Shown: positions 7,415-16,599 of the stretch, in pieces
Layout: the number at the start of each line of letters is the position of its first letter
Position numbering within the stretch: position 1 is the first letter of the stretch
NCBI GenBank assembly: GCA_963791545.1
Contig: CAWBSR010000009.1
Location: 62,001-126,000, forward strand
Length of the DNA: 64,000 bases
Direction: 5' to 3'
DNA from: JALYXV01 sp963791545
GTDB lineage: Bacteria; Actinomycetota; Acidimicrobiia; Acidimicrobiales; Palsa-688
Position numbers and translations under genes: made by a program
Notes under the pieces: model-generated
Told to the model about the DNA's origin: nothing
What the model saw: only the letters and a program-made list of their open reading frames with translations
The model's database searches: none

Positions 7415-10400
7415 CTACGAGCCCGAAGCGGGCACCACCTGGGCCGGCGCCCCTGGTTCCTCGTCGCCCAGGGCAAACGACCGCCACATGGCGGCGTATC
7501 GCCCGTCGCGGGCCAGCAACGAGTCGTGGGTCCCGTCCTCCACCACCCGCCCCTGGTCCATGACCACGATCCGTCCCGCGGTGCGAGCCGTCTGCAGGCG
7601 GTGGGCGATCAGGATGGTCGTGCGGCCCCGGGCCACGATCCCCATGGCCCGCGACACCTTGGCCTCGGTCCCCAGGTCGAGGTTGGACGTCGCCTCGTCC
7701 AGTAGCAGGATGGCCGGGTCGACCAGTTGCGCCCGGGCCAGCGCGATCAGCTGCCGCTGACCGGCCGAGAGGCTGCGACCCCGCTCCGCGACCACGTGGC
7801 GGTAGCCGCCCGCCAGTCCCGCGATGAAGTCATGGGCGCCCACCGCCCGGGCGGCCCGCTCCACTTCGGCGTCGCTGGCGTCCTGGCGGCCGTAGGCGAT
7901 GTTGTCCCGGATGGAGCCGGAGAAGAGAAACGCCTCCTGGGGCACATACCCCAGCTGGCGCCGGTAGCCGCCCTGGTCGAGCTGGCGCAGATCGTGGCCG
8001 TCGATCAGCACCGCGCCCTCGGTCGGGTCGTAAAATCGGGCCACCAGCTTCATCACGGTGGACTTGCCGGCGCCCGTCTCGCCGACCAGGGCGACCGTCT
8101 CCTTGGGCCCGATGGTCAGGTTGACGTCGCTGAGGGCCTCGGCCCCCCCGGCGACGCCGGGGTAGGCGAAGTGCACGCCCAGCAGGCGGATCTCGCCGCG
8201 GACCACCCCGATGGGGATCGGATTCGGAGGCGGCGGCGTCGAGGTCTCGATCTGCATCAGCTCGTTGATCTTCTCCATGGACGCCCGGGCCTGCTGGTAG
8301 GAGTCGAACACCTGGGAGAGCTGCTGGATGGGGTTGAACAGCAGGTCGGTGAACAGCACGAAGGCGATCAGGCCGCCGACTGTGAGCGAGTGGTCGCGGA
8401 TCAACACGAATCCGACCCCGAGCACCACCGCGTCGGCGATCTCCGACAGGAACTCGACGAAGGGGAAGTACAACGCGACCAGCCGCTGGGCCGCCACCCG
8501 GGCGTCGAGATAGGACCCCGCCACCGAGCGGAAGTCCTCCTCATTGCGCCGCTCCCGGACAAAGGCCTGCGATTCCCGGACGCCGGCCAGGCTCTCCTGG
8601 AGGTTGGCGTTCACAGCCGCGATACGGTCTCGTGCCGTCCGGTAGGCCCGGGCGGAACGGCGCCGGAAGGCCACCGTGGCCACTATCAGGGGGACCACGA
8701 CGACCAGCAGGGCCAGCGCCAGCCGGGCGTTCAGGGTGACCATCACGATGGCGACACCGACGAAGGTGAAGAAGTTGACGACGGCGGTGATGAGACCGTT
8801 CTCCAGCAGGTTGCTGAGGGCGTCCACGTCGGTCGTCATCCGGGTCATGATCCGCCCCGCCATCTCCCGGTCGTAGAAATCGATCGACAGCCGCTGGAGG
8901 TGGGAGAAGATCCGGACCCGCAGGGCCAGCAGCATCCGTTCCGAGGTCCGCCCCGTGATGAACGTCTGGGCCATGGAGTCCACCAGATCGGCCAGTGCCA
9001 CCAGCGCGAAGGCGCCGGCCGCCAGGAACAGGGCGCTGGTGGTGCCGGTGAGGACGCCGTGATCAATCCCCTGGCGGATGAGCACCGGGCCCGCCAGCGT
9101 CGCCAGCGCGTCGAGGACGACGAGGACCAGGCCCGCCAGGAGGCCCGGGCGGTAGGGGCGTACGAAGTGACGCAGGCTGAAGCCGGGTTCGTGACGGGAT
9201 TCCGCGATCAGCTCGACCGGGGGGACGTCGGCGGCGGGCGGCAACCCCGCCACCTTGGCCAGCAGCTCCGGCGTGGCCGGGAAGCCTCCCATCCACGAGC
9301 CGTGACGGCCACTTCCGTCGCTCGTGGCCGGCCCCAGGAGGTCACGGCGGACCGGGGGCCGAACCACCTCGCCGGCGCCGGGCTGGGGCCACGCGGACGG
9401 CGTAGTTCCGTCCCGTTGTTCGTTGCCAACCGAGCCCGTCTCGATCGTCAGGCCTTCGGTGCCCAGGCCCTCGGCATCGGCGCCGGGCCCGGCCAGCAGC
9501 AGCCGGTACAGCGGGCAGCGGGCCAGCAACTCCTCGTGGCGGCCCTGGTCGACGACGCGCCCCGAGTCGACCACCGCGATGCGGTCGGCCAGGCGCAGGG
9601 TGGACCGGCGATGGGCGATCAACAGGGTGGTCCGGCCCTCCATCACCCGGCGCAGGGTGGCGTGGATCTCCTCTTCGACGCGGGAGTCGACCGACGAGGT
9701 GGCGTCGTCCAGGATGAGGATGCGGGGGTCGGTGAGCACCGCCCGGGCCAGGGCGATGCGCTGGCGTTGCCCCCCCGAAAGGGTCAGGCCCCGCTCCCCC
9801 ACCACCGTTTCGTACCCGTAGGGCAGGGCGGTGATGAACTGGTGGGCCTCGGCCACCTGGGCCGCCGCGTGCACCTCCTCGAGGGTGGCGCCGGGGCGGC
9901 CGTAGGCGATATTGCCCCGCACGGTGTCGGAGAACAGGAAGCTCTCCTCGAACACCACCCCGATCTGGCCCCGCAGCGAGGTCAGGGTGACGTCGCGGAT
10001 ATCGGTCCCGTCGACGCGCACCGCTCCGCCCTGGACGTCGTAGAAACGGGGTAGGAGCAGGGCGACGGTGGACTTGCCCGAGCCCGAGGCGCCCACCACC
10101 GCCACTGTTTCGCCCGGCGCCAGGCGCAGGTCGAAGTTGTCGAGGACCGGCTCGGAGCGCAGGTAACCGAAGGTGACCGCCTCGAAGCTCACCTCCCCCC
10201 GGATGGCCGGGAGCACCTCGGCGCCGGGTTTTTCCCCCACCGTTGGCACCGAGTCGAGCAGGTCGAGGATGCGGACCGCCCCGGCCCGGGCCTGCTGGCC
10301 GACCGTCAGCAGGCCCGACAGCATCCGGGTCGGCGCGACCATGCCCAGCAGATAGGTGGAAAAGGCGAGAAAGGTGCCGAGGGAGATCCGGTGGCGCAAG

Positions 10401-11209
10401 GCGAGCCAGCCGCCGAGGGCCACGACCGCCGCCTGGCCGAGCGTCGGCAGCGCCTGCAGCACCGGTTGGTAACGGGCCTGCAGGCGTACCGCTCGCATCT
10501 TCGAGCGGTACAGGTCCGCGGCGGTGGCCGCCAGGCGGGCCGTCTCCCGGTCCTCCTGGCCGAAGCCCTTGACGACCCGAACGCCGGTGACCGCCTCGTC
10601 CACGACGCCCGCCACCTGGCCCTCGCCCTGCTGGGCGTCCCACGTCGCCGGGAAGACCTTGTCCCGCATCCGCAACGTCACCAGCCCGATCAGGGGCACC
10701 ATGACCAGGCTCACCGCGCTGAGCAAGGGCGAGTAGATCGTCATGATCACGAGCGAGGCGCCGAGCAGCAGCAGGTTGCCGCTCATCAGGGGAAGGAAGG
10801 CCAGCAGACTCTGGATGAGGCCCACGTCGGAGTTGGCCCGGCTCACCAGCTGGCCCGTCTGCATCTCGTCGTGGCGGGCGAAGTCCAGCCGCTGCAGTTG
10901 GTCATAGATCGTGTTGCGGATGTCGAACTGCACGTCGAGGCTGACCCGGCCGCCGATGAACCGGCGGATGTAGGCGGCACCGAAGCGCACTGTGCCCGCC
11001 GCCGCCAGGGCGAGGATCCACGGCGCCAACGGGGAGCGGTGGCGGAGGATGACGTTGTCCACGATCTGGCGCTCGACCGCCGGTGTCAGCGCCGCCGTAG
11101 CGCTGCCGAGAAGCGCCGCCCCGAAGGCGAGGGCGACATGGCGCCGGTGGGGGCGGAGGAAGGGGAGCATCCGCCGGATCCAGCCCGGCGGCCGGCGGGA
11201 CCCGCTCAC
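7415..11209 (-). CDS. Tandem-fused double ABC exporter
   Basis: A 1264-residue protein containing two complete type-IV ABC exporter halves in one chain. Half 1 has TMD about 15-320 and NBD about 340-575, with Walker A GASGSGKST near 370, signature LSGGQRQR, and Walker B ILILDDATS. Half 2 has TMD about 680-970 and NBD about 1010-1250, with GETGAGKST near 1045, signature LSAGQRQ, and LLLDEATSN. The first Walker B carries Asp where the catalytic Glu normally sits and the second signature is LSAGQ. The two ATP sites are therefore unequal, as in heterodimeric exporters such as TM287/288. The linker (about 580-670) is Gly/Pro rich. Substrate unknown; lipid or drug export is typical. Confidence 0.95.
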   Translation of the reverse strand: MSGSRRPPGWIRRMLPFLRPHRRHVALAFGAALLGSATAALTPAVERQIVDNVILRHRSPLAPWILALAAAGTVRFGAAYIRRFIGGRVSLDVQFDIRNTIYDQLQRLDFARHDEMQTGQLVSRANSDVGLIQSLLAFLPLMSGNLLLLGASLVIMTIYSPLLSAVSLVMVPLIGLVTLRMRDKVFPATWDAQQGEGQVAGVVDEAVTGVRVVKGFGQEDRETARLAATAADLYRSKMRAVRLQARYQPVLQALPTLGQAAVVALGGWLALRHRISLGTFLAFSTYLLGMVAPTRMLSGLLTVGQQARAGAVRILDLLDSVPTVGEKPGAEVLPAIRGEVSFEAVTFGYLRSEPVLDNFDLRLAPGETVAVVGASGSGKSTVALLLPRFYDVQGGAVRVDGTDIRDVTLTSLRGQIGVVFEESFLFSDTVRGNIAYGRPGATLEEVHAAAQVAEAHQFITALPYGYETVVGERGLTLSGGQRQRIALARAVLTDPRILILDDATSSVDSRVEEEIHATLRRVMEGRTTLLIAHRRSTLRLADRIAVVDSGRVVDQGRHEELLARCPLYRLLLAGPGADAEGLGTEGLTIETGSVGNEQRDGTTPSAWPQPGAGEVVRPPVRRDLLGPATSDGSGRHGSWMGGFPATPELLAKVAGLPPAADVPPVELIAESRHEPGFSLRHFVRPYRPGLLAGLVLVVLDALATLAGPVLIRQGIDHGVLTGTTSALFLAAGAFALVALADLVDSMAQTFITGRTSERMLLALRVRIFSHLQRLSIDFYDREMAGRIMTRMTTDVDALSNLLENGLITAVVNFFTFVGVAIVMVTLNARLALALLVVVVPLIVATVAFRRRSARAYRTARDRIAAVNANLQESLAGVRESQAFVRERRNEEDFRSVAGSYLDARVAAQRLVALYFPFVEFLSEIADAVVLGVGFVLIRDHSLTVGGLIAFVLFTDLLFNPIQQLSQVFDSYQQARASMEKINELMQIETSTPPPPNPIPIGVVRGEIRLLGVHFAYPGVAGGAEALSDVNLTIGPKETVALVGETGAGKSTVMKLVARFYDPTEGAVLIDGHDLRQLDQGGYRRQLGYVPQEAFLFSGSIRDNIAYGRQDASDAEVERAARAVGAHDFIAGLAGGYRHVVAERGRSLSAGQRQLIALARAQLVDPAILLLDEATSNLDLGTEAKVSRAMGIVARGRTTILIAHRLQTARTAGRIVVMDQGRVVEDGTHDSLLARDGRYAAMWRSFALGDEEPGAPAQVVPASGS

Positions 11210-11325
11210 GGGGCGGTGTCGGGGACGGCCAGGGCTTGGCGGCCCGGGCCGGTGAGGCTCAGGTCCACTTCATCGACATGGGGCCCGGCCATTCCCCGTC
11301 ATGGTAAACCGGTTCGGGAATCGGA

Positions 11326-11577
11326 CTATCGGGTTAGGTCGGCGGCTTCCCGGTCCCTGCGGGGCAGCACGGCACGACGGCCCGCCACCTTGGTGACCAC
11401 CCGCCAGGCGGCGACCGCCAAGGTCAGGGAGATGACGGCCAGGACGTAGTGGACCGTCTTGAAGGCGGTGCCGTGGCCCGGGGTGCGGTCGCGGTAGATG
11501 TTGCGTACCAGCGTGAGCCAGATGTAGATGGTCCACACCGCGAAGGCGCGCAGGAGCAGGGCTTGGCGGCGGGTCAC
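11326..11577 (-). CDS. SCO4848-type small membrane protein
   Basis: About 83 residues from a GTG at 11577; longer starts would run into the divergent acyl-CoA dehydrogenase gene at 11648. The first membrane segment (LRAFAVWTIYIWLTLVRNIY) and second (VHYVLAVISLTLAVAAWRVV) with an intervening Asp/Arg/Gly-rich loop match the actinobacterial SCO4848 family, two-helix proteins of unknown role. The tail is basic and probably cytoplasmic. Confidence 0.7.
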   Translation of the reverse strand: MTRRQALLLRAFAVWTIYIWLTLVRNIYRDRTPGHGTAFKTVHYVLAVISLTLAVAAWRVVTKVAGRRAVLPRRDREAADLTR

Positions 11578-11647
11578 TGGTTGGTCACCGGCTGTGACGC
11601 TACCGCCCTGGCGGGCTGGGCCAAAGTCGGGTCGGTAGGGTGGCCCA

Positions 11648-12874
11648 ATGGCGCTGGCGTTGGACGAGTTCGAGCGGGAAGCAGTCGCCTTCCTGGAGGC
11701 CCGGGCGCCTCGCAAAGCAGACCGCCGGGCCGAGTGGGGGGAAGGCTCGGACCGGGTGGGGCTGTTCGAGGAGAAGACCCGGGAGCAGGAGCAGGCCGAA
11801 CTTGCCGCCGCCCAGGCGTGGCGGCGCCAGGTCTTCGACGGCGGTTTCGGCTGGCTGACCGGCCCCGCCCGCTACGGCGGGCGGGAACTGACAACAGCCC
11901 ATGAGCGGCGGTGGCAGGCGGTCCAGGCTCGCTTCGACGTCCCCTCGGCGACGGTGTTCGCCATCGGCCTGGGCATGGTGGCGCCGACCATCCTGGCCCA
12001 CGGCACCGAAGGGGCCAAGGAGCGCTACCTGCGGGGTATGTACCGAGGTGACGTGGTGGGCTGCCAGTTGTTCAGCGAGCCGGAGGCGGGCAGCGACCTG
12101 GCCAGCCTCCGGACCAAAGCCGAGCGGGACGGCGACGAATGGGTCATCAACGGGCAGAAGGTCTGGACTTCCGGCGCCCAGGTCAGCGACATCGGCGAGA
12201 TCATCTGCCGCAGCGACCCCGACGTGCCCAAGCACAAGGGCCTTACCGGGTTCGTGGTCGACATGCGGGCCCCCGGTGTCGAGGTGCGGCCCCTGCGCCA
12301 GATGACGGGCGGGGCCACATTCAACGAGGTGTTCTTCACCGATGTGGTCGTTCCCGACGACAACCGGTTGGGCGACGTCAACGGGGGGTGGGGGGTCGCT
12401 CTCACCACCTTGATGAACGAGCGGGCGGCCATCGGCGGCGGGGCCGCCGGCGGGGCGTCGTTCGGGATGAGCCAGCTGATCGAGCTGCTGCGCCACTTGG
12501 GGCGCAACGAGGATCCGCTGCTGCGCCAGCAGCTGGCCAACCTGTGGATCAACATCCACGTGGCCCGCTTCACCAACCTGCGGGCCATGGAGAAGTTGGA
12601 GGCGGGCCAGATCCCGGGGCCGGAGCTGTCCATCGCCAAGCTGTCGCTGACCAACAACCTGCAGCTGATCTCGCAGTTCCTGACCTCGGCGCTGGGGGCC
12701 CGGCTGATCGCCGACAACGGCGAGTGGGGCACCTATGCCTGGGCCGAGCTGGTCCTCGGCGTGCCCGGGTTCCGGGTCGCGGGGGGCACCGACGAGGTGC
12801 TGCGCAACATCATCGGCGAGCGGGTGCTCGGATTGCCGAAGGAACCGCGGGGGGACAGCCGCCCTCTCGGCTAA
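11648..12874 (+). CDS. Acyl-CoA dehydrogenase
   Basis: A 408-residue flavoprotein with the acyl-CoA dehydrogenase plan: helical N-terminal domain (about 1-130), beta domain (130-235; QLFSEPEAGSDLASLRTKAE, then WVINGQKVWTSGAQ, the FAD-binding signature), and a C-terminal helical domain (250-400) ending in the IIGERVLGLPKEPR segment that closes over FAD. It introduces a 2,3 double bond into an acyl-CoA and passes electrons to ETF. A Gly (GTDEVLRN) lies where short/medium-chain members often carry their Glu base, so the catalytic residue may sit elsewhere. The chain-length preference is unclear. It stands alone on the plus strand. Confidence 0.92.
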   Translation: MALALDEFEREAVAFLEARAPRKADRRAEWGEGSDRVGLFEEKTREQEQAELAAAQAWRRQVFDGGFGWLTGPARYGGRELTTAHERRWQAVQARFDVPSATVFAIGLGMVAPTILAHGTEGAKERYLRGMYRGDVVGCQLFSEPEAGSDLASLRTKAERDGDEWVINGQKVWTSGAQVSDIGEIICRSDPDVPKHKGLTGFVVDMRAPGVEVRPLRQMTGGATFNEVFFTDVVVPDDNRLGDVNGGWGVALTTLMNERAAIGGGAAGGASFGMSQLIELLRHLGRNEDPLLRQQLANLWINIHVARFTNLRAMEKLEAGQIPGPELSIAKLSLTNNLQLISQFLTSALGARLIADNGEWGTYAWAELVLGVPGFRVAGGTDEVLRNIIGERVLGLPKEPRGDSRPLG

Positions 12875-12913
12875 CGGCTGGCGGCGGCGGTTGGCCCCGC
12901 TAGCTGCTCGGGG

Positions 12914-13114
12914 CTAGCCGCTGGGGAGGGTTCCGACGGAGGTGCTGCTGGCGCCGGGGAGGGTCGTGTTGGCTCCGCCGAAGCCGGGCGCGGTGGTCGT
13001 GGTGGCGGGCGGCGGGACGATGACCCCGCCGTTGTCGTGGGAGGTGCAGCCCGCCAGACCCGCTCCGAGGACCGCCCAGGCCAGGGCGACCGCCACCGCC
13101 TTGGCCCGGGTCAC
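12914..13114 (-). CDS. Small lipoprotein
   Basis: A 66-residue product whose GTG overlaps the RNase HII stop as GTGA. The signal AKAVAVALAWAVLGAGLAGC ends in a lipobox, and is followed by a Thr/Pro/Gly-rich tail, so it is probably a lipid-anchored surface peptide. No recognisable domain. It may be translationally coupled to rnhB. Confidence 0.6.
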   Translation of the reverse strand: MTRAKAVAVALAWAVLGAGLAGCTSHDNGGVIVPPPATTTTAPGFGGANTTLPGASSTSVGTLPSG

Positions 13115-13851
13115 GCTCCCACCGCGGTGTCGAAGAGGGTGGCCTGTTCCGGCCGGTAGTAGCGCAAATTGCTCCAGGGCAGGTGGTCCATGAAGACCCA
13201 GCTTCGCCGATGGATGGAAGTGGGACCAAACGCCTGCAGGGCCATCTTGTGGCGGGGGCAGGGATAGCCCTTGTTGCAGTCGAAGTCGTAGGCCGGGAAG
13301 TGGGGCGCCTCGGCCCGCATGATCCGGTCCCGGGTCACCTTGGCCAGGATCGAGGCGGTCGCGATCGACAGGCAGATGGCGTCGCCCTTGATGATGCGCT
13401 GGGTGGTCCCCCGTCCGACGAAGTCCCAGTTCCCGTCCACCAGCACCCGGTCCGGCGTCACCCCGAGCCCGTCCAGGGCCCTTCGGGCCGCCCGCCGCTG
13501 GGCCTCGGCCATCCCGAGGGTGTCGCACTCGACCTGGCTGGCCGCTCCCACCGCCCAGGCGACGCACCACCGCGCGACCTTGTCGAACAGCGCCTCCCGT
13601 TCCGCCTCGGTGAGCATCTTGGAATCGCGCACTTTGTAGACCCGCCGGTCGCGGGGGAGGACGGCAGCGCCGACCATGATGGGCCCCGCCCACGCCCCCC
13701 GGCCCACTTCGTCCATGCCGACCACGACCTCGTGGCCGTCGGCCCAGAGGGCCCGCTCCCAGGCGAGCGACGGCGCCACCGCCTTGGACACCTTCATCGG
13801 TCGCTTGCCGGGAGCCCCCCGGGCGATGGGCAGGATGTCGCCGGTGATCAT
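13111..13851 (-). CDS. rnhB: Ribonuclease HII
   Basis: About 246 residues. VVGMDEVGRGAWAGP (about residue 45) carries the Asp-Glu pair of the type 2 RNase H active site. VLVDGNWDFV, SIATASILAKVTRDRIM and YDFDCNKGYPCPRH supply the remaining Asp residues and the conserved C-terminal part. It cuts RNA from RNA-DNA hybrids and single ribonucleotides misincorporated in DNA. I chose the ATG at 13851; a GTG at 13854 and a Met about 20 residues on are also possible. The family core begins near WERALWADG, so the first 25 residues are an extension. Confidence 0.93.
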   Translation of the reverse strand: MITGDILPIARGAPGKRPMKVSKAVAPSLAWERALWADGHEVVVGMDEVGRGAWAGPIMVGAAVLPRDRRVYKVRDSKMLTEAEREALFDKVARWCVAWAVGAASQVECDTLGMAEAQRRAARRALDGLGVTPDRVLVDGNWDFVGRGTTQRIIKGDAICLSIATASILAKVTRDRIMRAEAPHFPAYDFDCNKGYPCPRHKMALQAFGPTSIHRRSWVFMDHLPWSNLRYYRPEQATLFDTAVGA

Positions 13852-13920
13852 CACTGGGCGCTGAGGCTATCGGTCCCGGACGAGGCGAGGAAAGGACCCC
13901 GCGCCGCCACGAGCCCGCTA

Positions 13921-15390
13921 TCAGCCCCGTAGCTCGACCGCCGCCGGTCCGGGGAGGACGTCGCCGATGACGACGAAACCCACCCCCGCCGCGACCATTC
14001 GCTGGGCATCGGCGGCGCTCACCGCCGCCAGCAGGCCGCCTGAGGTCTGGGGGTCGTAACCGATGGCCTCCAGCGAGGCCGAGGCTGTCGAGGTCACCCG
14101 GGCTTCGAGGTGGGCCCGATTGCGGGCGTCGCCGCCGGTGCGGGTCCCCCGCTCGGCCGCCGCCAGGGCGCCGGGGTAGAGCGGCAACGCGGAGGCGTGG
14201 AAGCGGAGCGTGACACCGCAGCGCTCGGCCATTTCCCAGCCGTGGCCCAGCAGGCCGTAGCCGGTCACATCGGTGACCGCGTGGGGCCCGTCGCTCCCAC
14301 TGTCGCGGAGCGCGCTCAGGGCCTCGGCGGCGGCCCGGTTGAGGCGGCGCATGACCTCAATGGTGGCCGCCTTCTCATCGGCCGCCGCGCCGGCCAGGAC
14401 GATTCCGGAACCCAGGGGCTTGGACAGGATCAGCCAGTCGCCCACCCGGGCCCCCGATTTGGTCCACACCCGGCTCGGGTCGACCAGCCCCTGGACGGCC
14501 AGTCCGAAGATGGGCTCGTCGGAACGAATGGTGTGGCCACCGGCCACCGTTCCGCCCGCCGCCGCCACCGTGGCGCCCGCCGACGCCAAGATGGCCTCGA
14601 TGGCGGCCGCCGGCAATCGCTCCGGAAAGGCGGCGATGTTGAGGGCCATCACCACCCGGCCGCCCATGGCGAACACGTCGGAGCAGGCGTTGGCGGCCGC
14701 GATGGCACCGAAATCGGCGGGATCGTCGACCAGCGGCGGAAAGAAATCGGTGGTCGACACTACTGCCAGGTCCTCGCTCACCCGGTAGACCGCGGCGTCG
14801 TCGAAGGGGGCGAGGCCGACGAGCAGTGACTCGTCGGCGGATGCCGCCAGTCCCCGGACCAGGACGGCGAGTGGCGAGGCCCCCCACTTGGCGGCGCAGC
14901 CCCCGCACGAGGTCCACTCCGTCAGCTTGACGTCGTCGCCGGCCCCAGCCGGAACCGGGCTTGCGCCCGGCGCGGTCGCCCCCAGCTCCACCCGGTCGAT
15001 CAGCGCCCGCTCCCCGTCACCGGGCCCGGTCGAGAGGAAGGCCTCGAGCATCTCGCCCGCCACGTCTCGCGACGTGAGGCGCAGGCCCATCGCCAGCACG
15101 TTGGCGTCGTTCCAACGACGAGCACCGCGTGCGGTTTCCGCGTCCGTGCACAGGGCGGCGCGGATCCCGGGAACCTTGTTGGCGGCCATGGACACGCCGG
15201 TGCCGGTCCAGCAGCACACGACGCCGGCGTCGGCACCGCCGGTGGCTACCGCCTCGCCGACCCGGCGACCGGCATCGGGCCAATCGATGCCGGCGGCAAC
15301 CGTGACCACGTCGTGGCCCATGTCCTTGAGCTTGGCCAAGATGGCGTCGGTGAGCGCCGTGGCCTCGTCGGTGCCGAAGGCTATTCGCAC
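13921..15390 (-). CDS. RpiB-like domain fused to SelD (selenide, water dikinase)
   Basis: A 489-residue two-domain protein from GTG 15390. Residues 1-125 form an RpiB/LacAB sugar-phosphate isomerase-like domain (WTGTGVSMAANKVPGIRAAL, then RRWNDANVLAMGLRL); the usual active-site His of RpiB is Trp in 'RRWNDANV'. Residues 155-489 form a SelD/AIR-synthase fold, with SCGGCAAKWG carrying the Cys165 and Lys168 that correspond to the catalytic pair, ANACSDVFAMGG, AGGHTIRSDEPIFGLAVQG, and YDPQTSGGLLAAV. SelD makes selenophosphate from selenide and ATP. No selA, selB or tRNA-Sec is visible here. The N-terminal domain may be structural or a real isomerase. Confidence 0.85.
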   Translation of the reverse strand: MRIAFGTDEATALTDAILAKLKDMGHDVVTVAAGIDWPDAGRRVGEAVATGGADAGVVCCWTGTGVSMAANKVPGIRAALCTDAETARGARRWNDANVLAMGLRLTSRDVAGEMLEAFLSTGPGDGERALIDRVELGATAPGASPVPAGAGDDVKLTEWTSCGGCAAKWGASPLAVLVRGLAASADESLLVGLAPFDDAAVYRVSEDLAVVSTTDFFPPLVDDPADFGAIAAANACSDVFAMGGRVVMALNIAAFPERLPAAAIEAILASAGATVAAAGGTVAGGHTIRSDEPIFGLAVQGLVDPSRVWTKSGARVGDWLILSKPLGSGIVLAGAAADEKAATIEVMRRLNRAAAEALSALRDSGSDGPHAVTDVTGYGLLGHGWEMAERCGVTLRFHASALPLYPGALAAAERGTRTGGDARNRAHLEARVTSTASASLEAIGYDPQTSGGLLAAVSAADAQRMVAAGVGFVVIGDVLPGPAAVELRG

Positions 15391-15422
15391 GCCGTCACGG
15401 TACCGAGCGGCTCAGGGCCCGT

Positions 15423-15508
15423 GACAAAAACTACTTGGCGGCCTAGCCGCAAGCCGCACTTGGCGAGACGGGGGAACTGACAACCGTCGCCCCCCAAGTA
15501 GTTTTGTC
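15423..15508. promoter_or_regulatory. Structured inverted repeat in the rpiB-selD leader
   Basis: Long arms at 15423-15438 and 15494-15508 are complementary over about 15 bp with one bulged A (GACAAAAACTACTTGG against CCAAGTAGTTTTGTC). Inside lie a GCGGC-CTA-GCCGC hairpin (about 15438-15450) and a GACGG/CCGTC stem (about 15467-15487). On the minus strand it lies after gpsA and before rpiB-selD, and its last arm ends in a TTTTT run. It may terminate gpsA, act in the selD leader, or be a mobile repeat. Confidence 0.5.
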
Positions 15509-15516
15509 TCGGTCCC

Positions 15517-16527
15517 TCAACGAACCTCGATGCCGTGCATCTCGGCCTTCATCTGGCGCTGCATGAGCGCCGGTATGGTCTCGGCGGCGGTCGCCTCGCC
15601 ATTGACCACTGCCGCCACCTGTTGCGCAATCGGCAGCTCCAGCTCCAGCCGGGCCGCCAGCGCCACCACCGCCCGGGAGGTCTTGACCCCCTCGGCCACC
15701 ATGTTCATGGAGGCGATGACCTCGTCGATGTGGCGACCCCGGCCCAGTTCCTCACCGACGTGGCGGTTGCGGCTCTGCTTGCTCATACAAGTGGCGATCA
15801 GGTCCCCCATACCCGCCAGGCCGATAAAAGTGATCGGGCTGCCGCCCAGGGCGACCCCGAGGCGGGTCAGCTCGGCCAGGCCCCGGGTCATGAGGGCGGC
15901 CTTGGTGTTGTCACCCAGGCCCATGCCGTCGGACATGCCCGCCGCCAGCGCCATCACGTTCTTCAGGGCACCGGCCACCTCGCAGCCGATCACGTCGGGA
16001 TTGGTGTACACCCGGAAGCTGGGGGTGGTGAACACCAACTGCAGGTCGTCGGCCACCGCCTCGTCCGTCATGGCGATGACGCTGGCCGCCGGCCGGCCCG
16101 CCATGATCTCCTTGGCCAGATTGGGTCCCGTCAGCACGCCCGCCGGATGCCCGGGCAGCAGCTCGGCCACCACTTCGGTCATCCGCTTCAGGCTCCCCTG
16201 CTCGACCCCCTTGCTGAGGCTGACGACCGGTGCCCCGGGCCGGATCAGGGGCACCGCCTCGGCCAGCACGGCACGAAAGCCGTGAGACGGGACTGCCATG
16301 ACGACCACGTCGGCACCATCCAAGGCGTCGTCCAGCGAGGACGTGACGGCCAGGTCGTCGTGCAGCGCGTATTCGGGGAGATAGCGCTTGTTGACGTGGG
16401 TCCGGGCCATCTCCTCGGCCAGTTCCGGGCTTCGGGCCCACAGGACAGTCGCCACGTTGCGGGCGGCGAGGCAGGCCGCGGCCGTGCCCCAGGAGCCGGC
16501 TCCTATGACTGCCACCCGTGCGGCCAT
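15517..16527 (-). CDS. gpsA: NAD(P)-dependent glycerol-3-phosphate dehydrogenase
   Basis: A 336-residue protein. N-terminal Rossmann motif VAVIGAGSWGTAAA, then DVVVMAVPSHGFRAVL, PVVSLSKGVEQGSLKRMTEV with the family Lys, and GPNLAKEIMAGRPAA. The C-terminal helical domain has EVAGALKNVMALAAGMSDG, GLAGMGDLIATC and RNRHVGEELGRG. It reduces dihydroxyacetone phosphate to sn-glycerol 3-phosphate for phospholipids. The start is ATG 16527; the frame stays open upstream but that part is not conserved. It diverges from fbiD at 16600. Confidence 0.95.
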   Translation of the reverse strand: MAARVAVIGAGSWGTAAACLAARNVATVLWARSPELAEEMARTHVNKRYLPEYALHDDLAVTSSLDDALDGADVVVMAVPSHGFRAVLAEAVPLIRPGAPVVSLSKGVEQGSLKRMTEVVAELLPGHPAGVLTGPNLAKEIMAGRPAASVIAMTDEAVADDLQLVFTTPSFRVYTNPDVIGCEVAGALKNVMALAAGMSDGMGLGDNTKAALMTRGLAELTRLGVALGGSPITFIGLAGMGDLIATCMSKQSRNRHVGEELGRGRHIDEVIASMNMVAEGVKTSRAVVALAARLELELPIAQQVAAVVNGEATAAETIPALMQRQMKAEMHGIEVR

Positions 16528-16599
16528 CTCCGCCCCACGGTACTGGAGGGGCCGCAGGGACAGGGCGGTGCCCGGCAGCCCGGAAGTACACTCCGGTAG

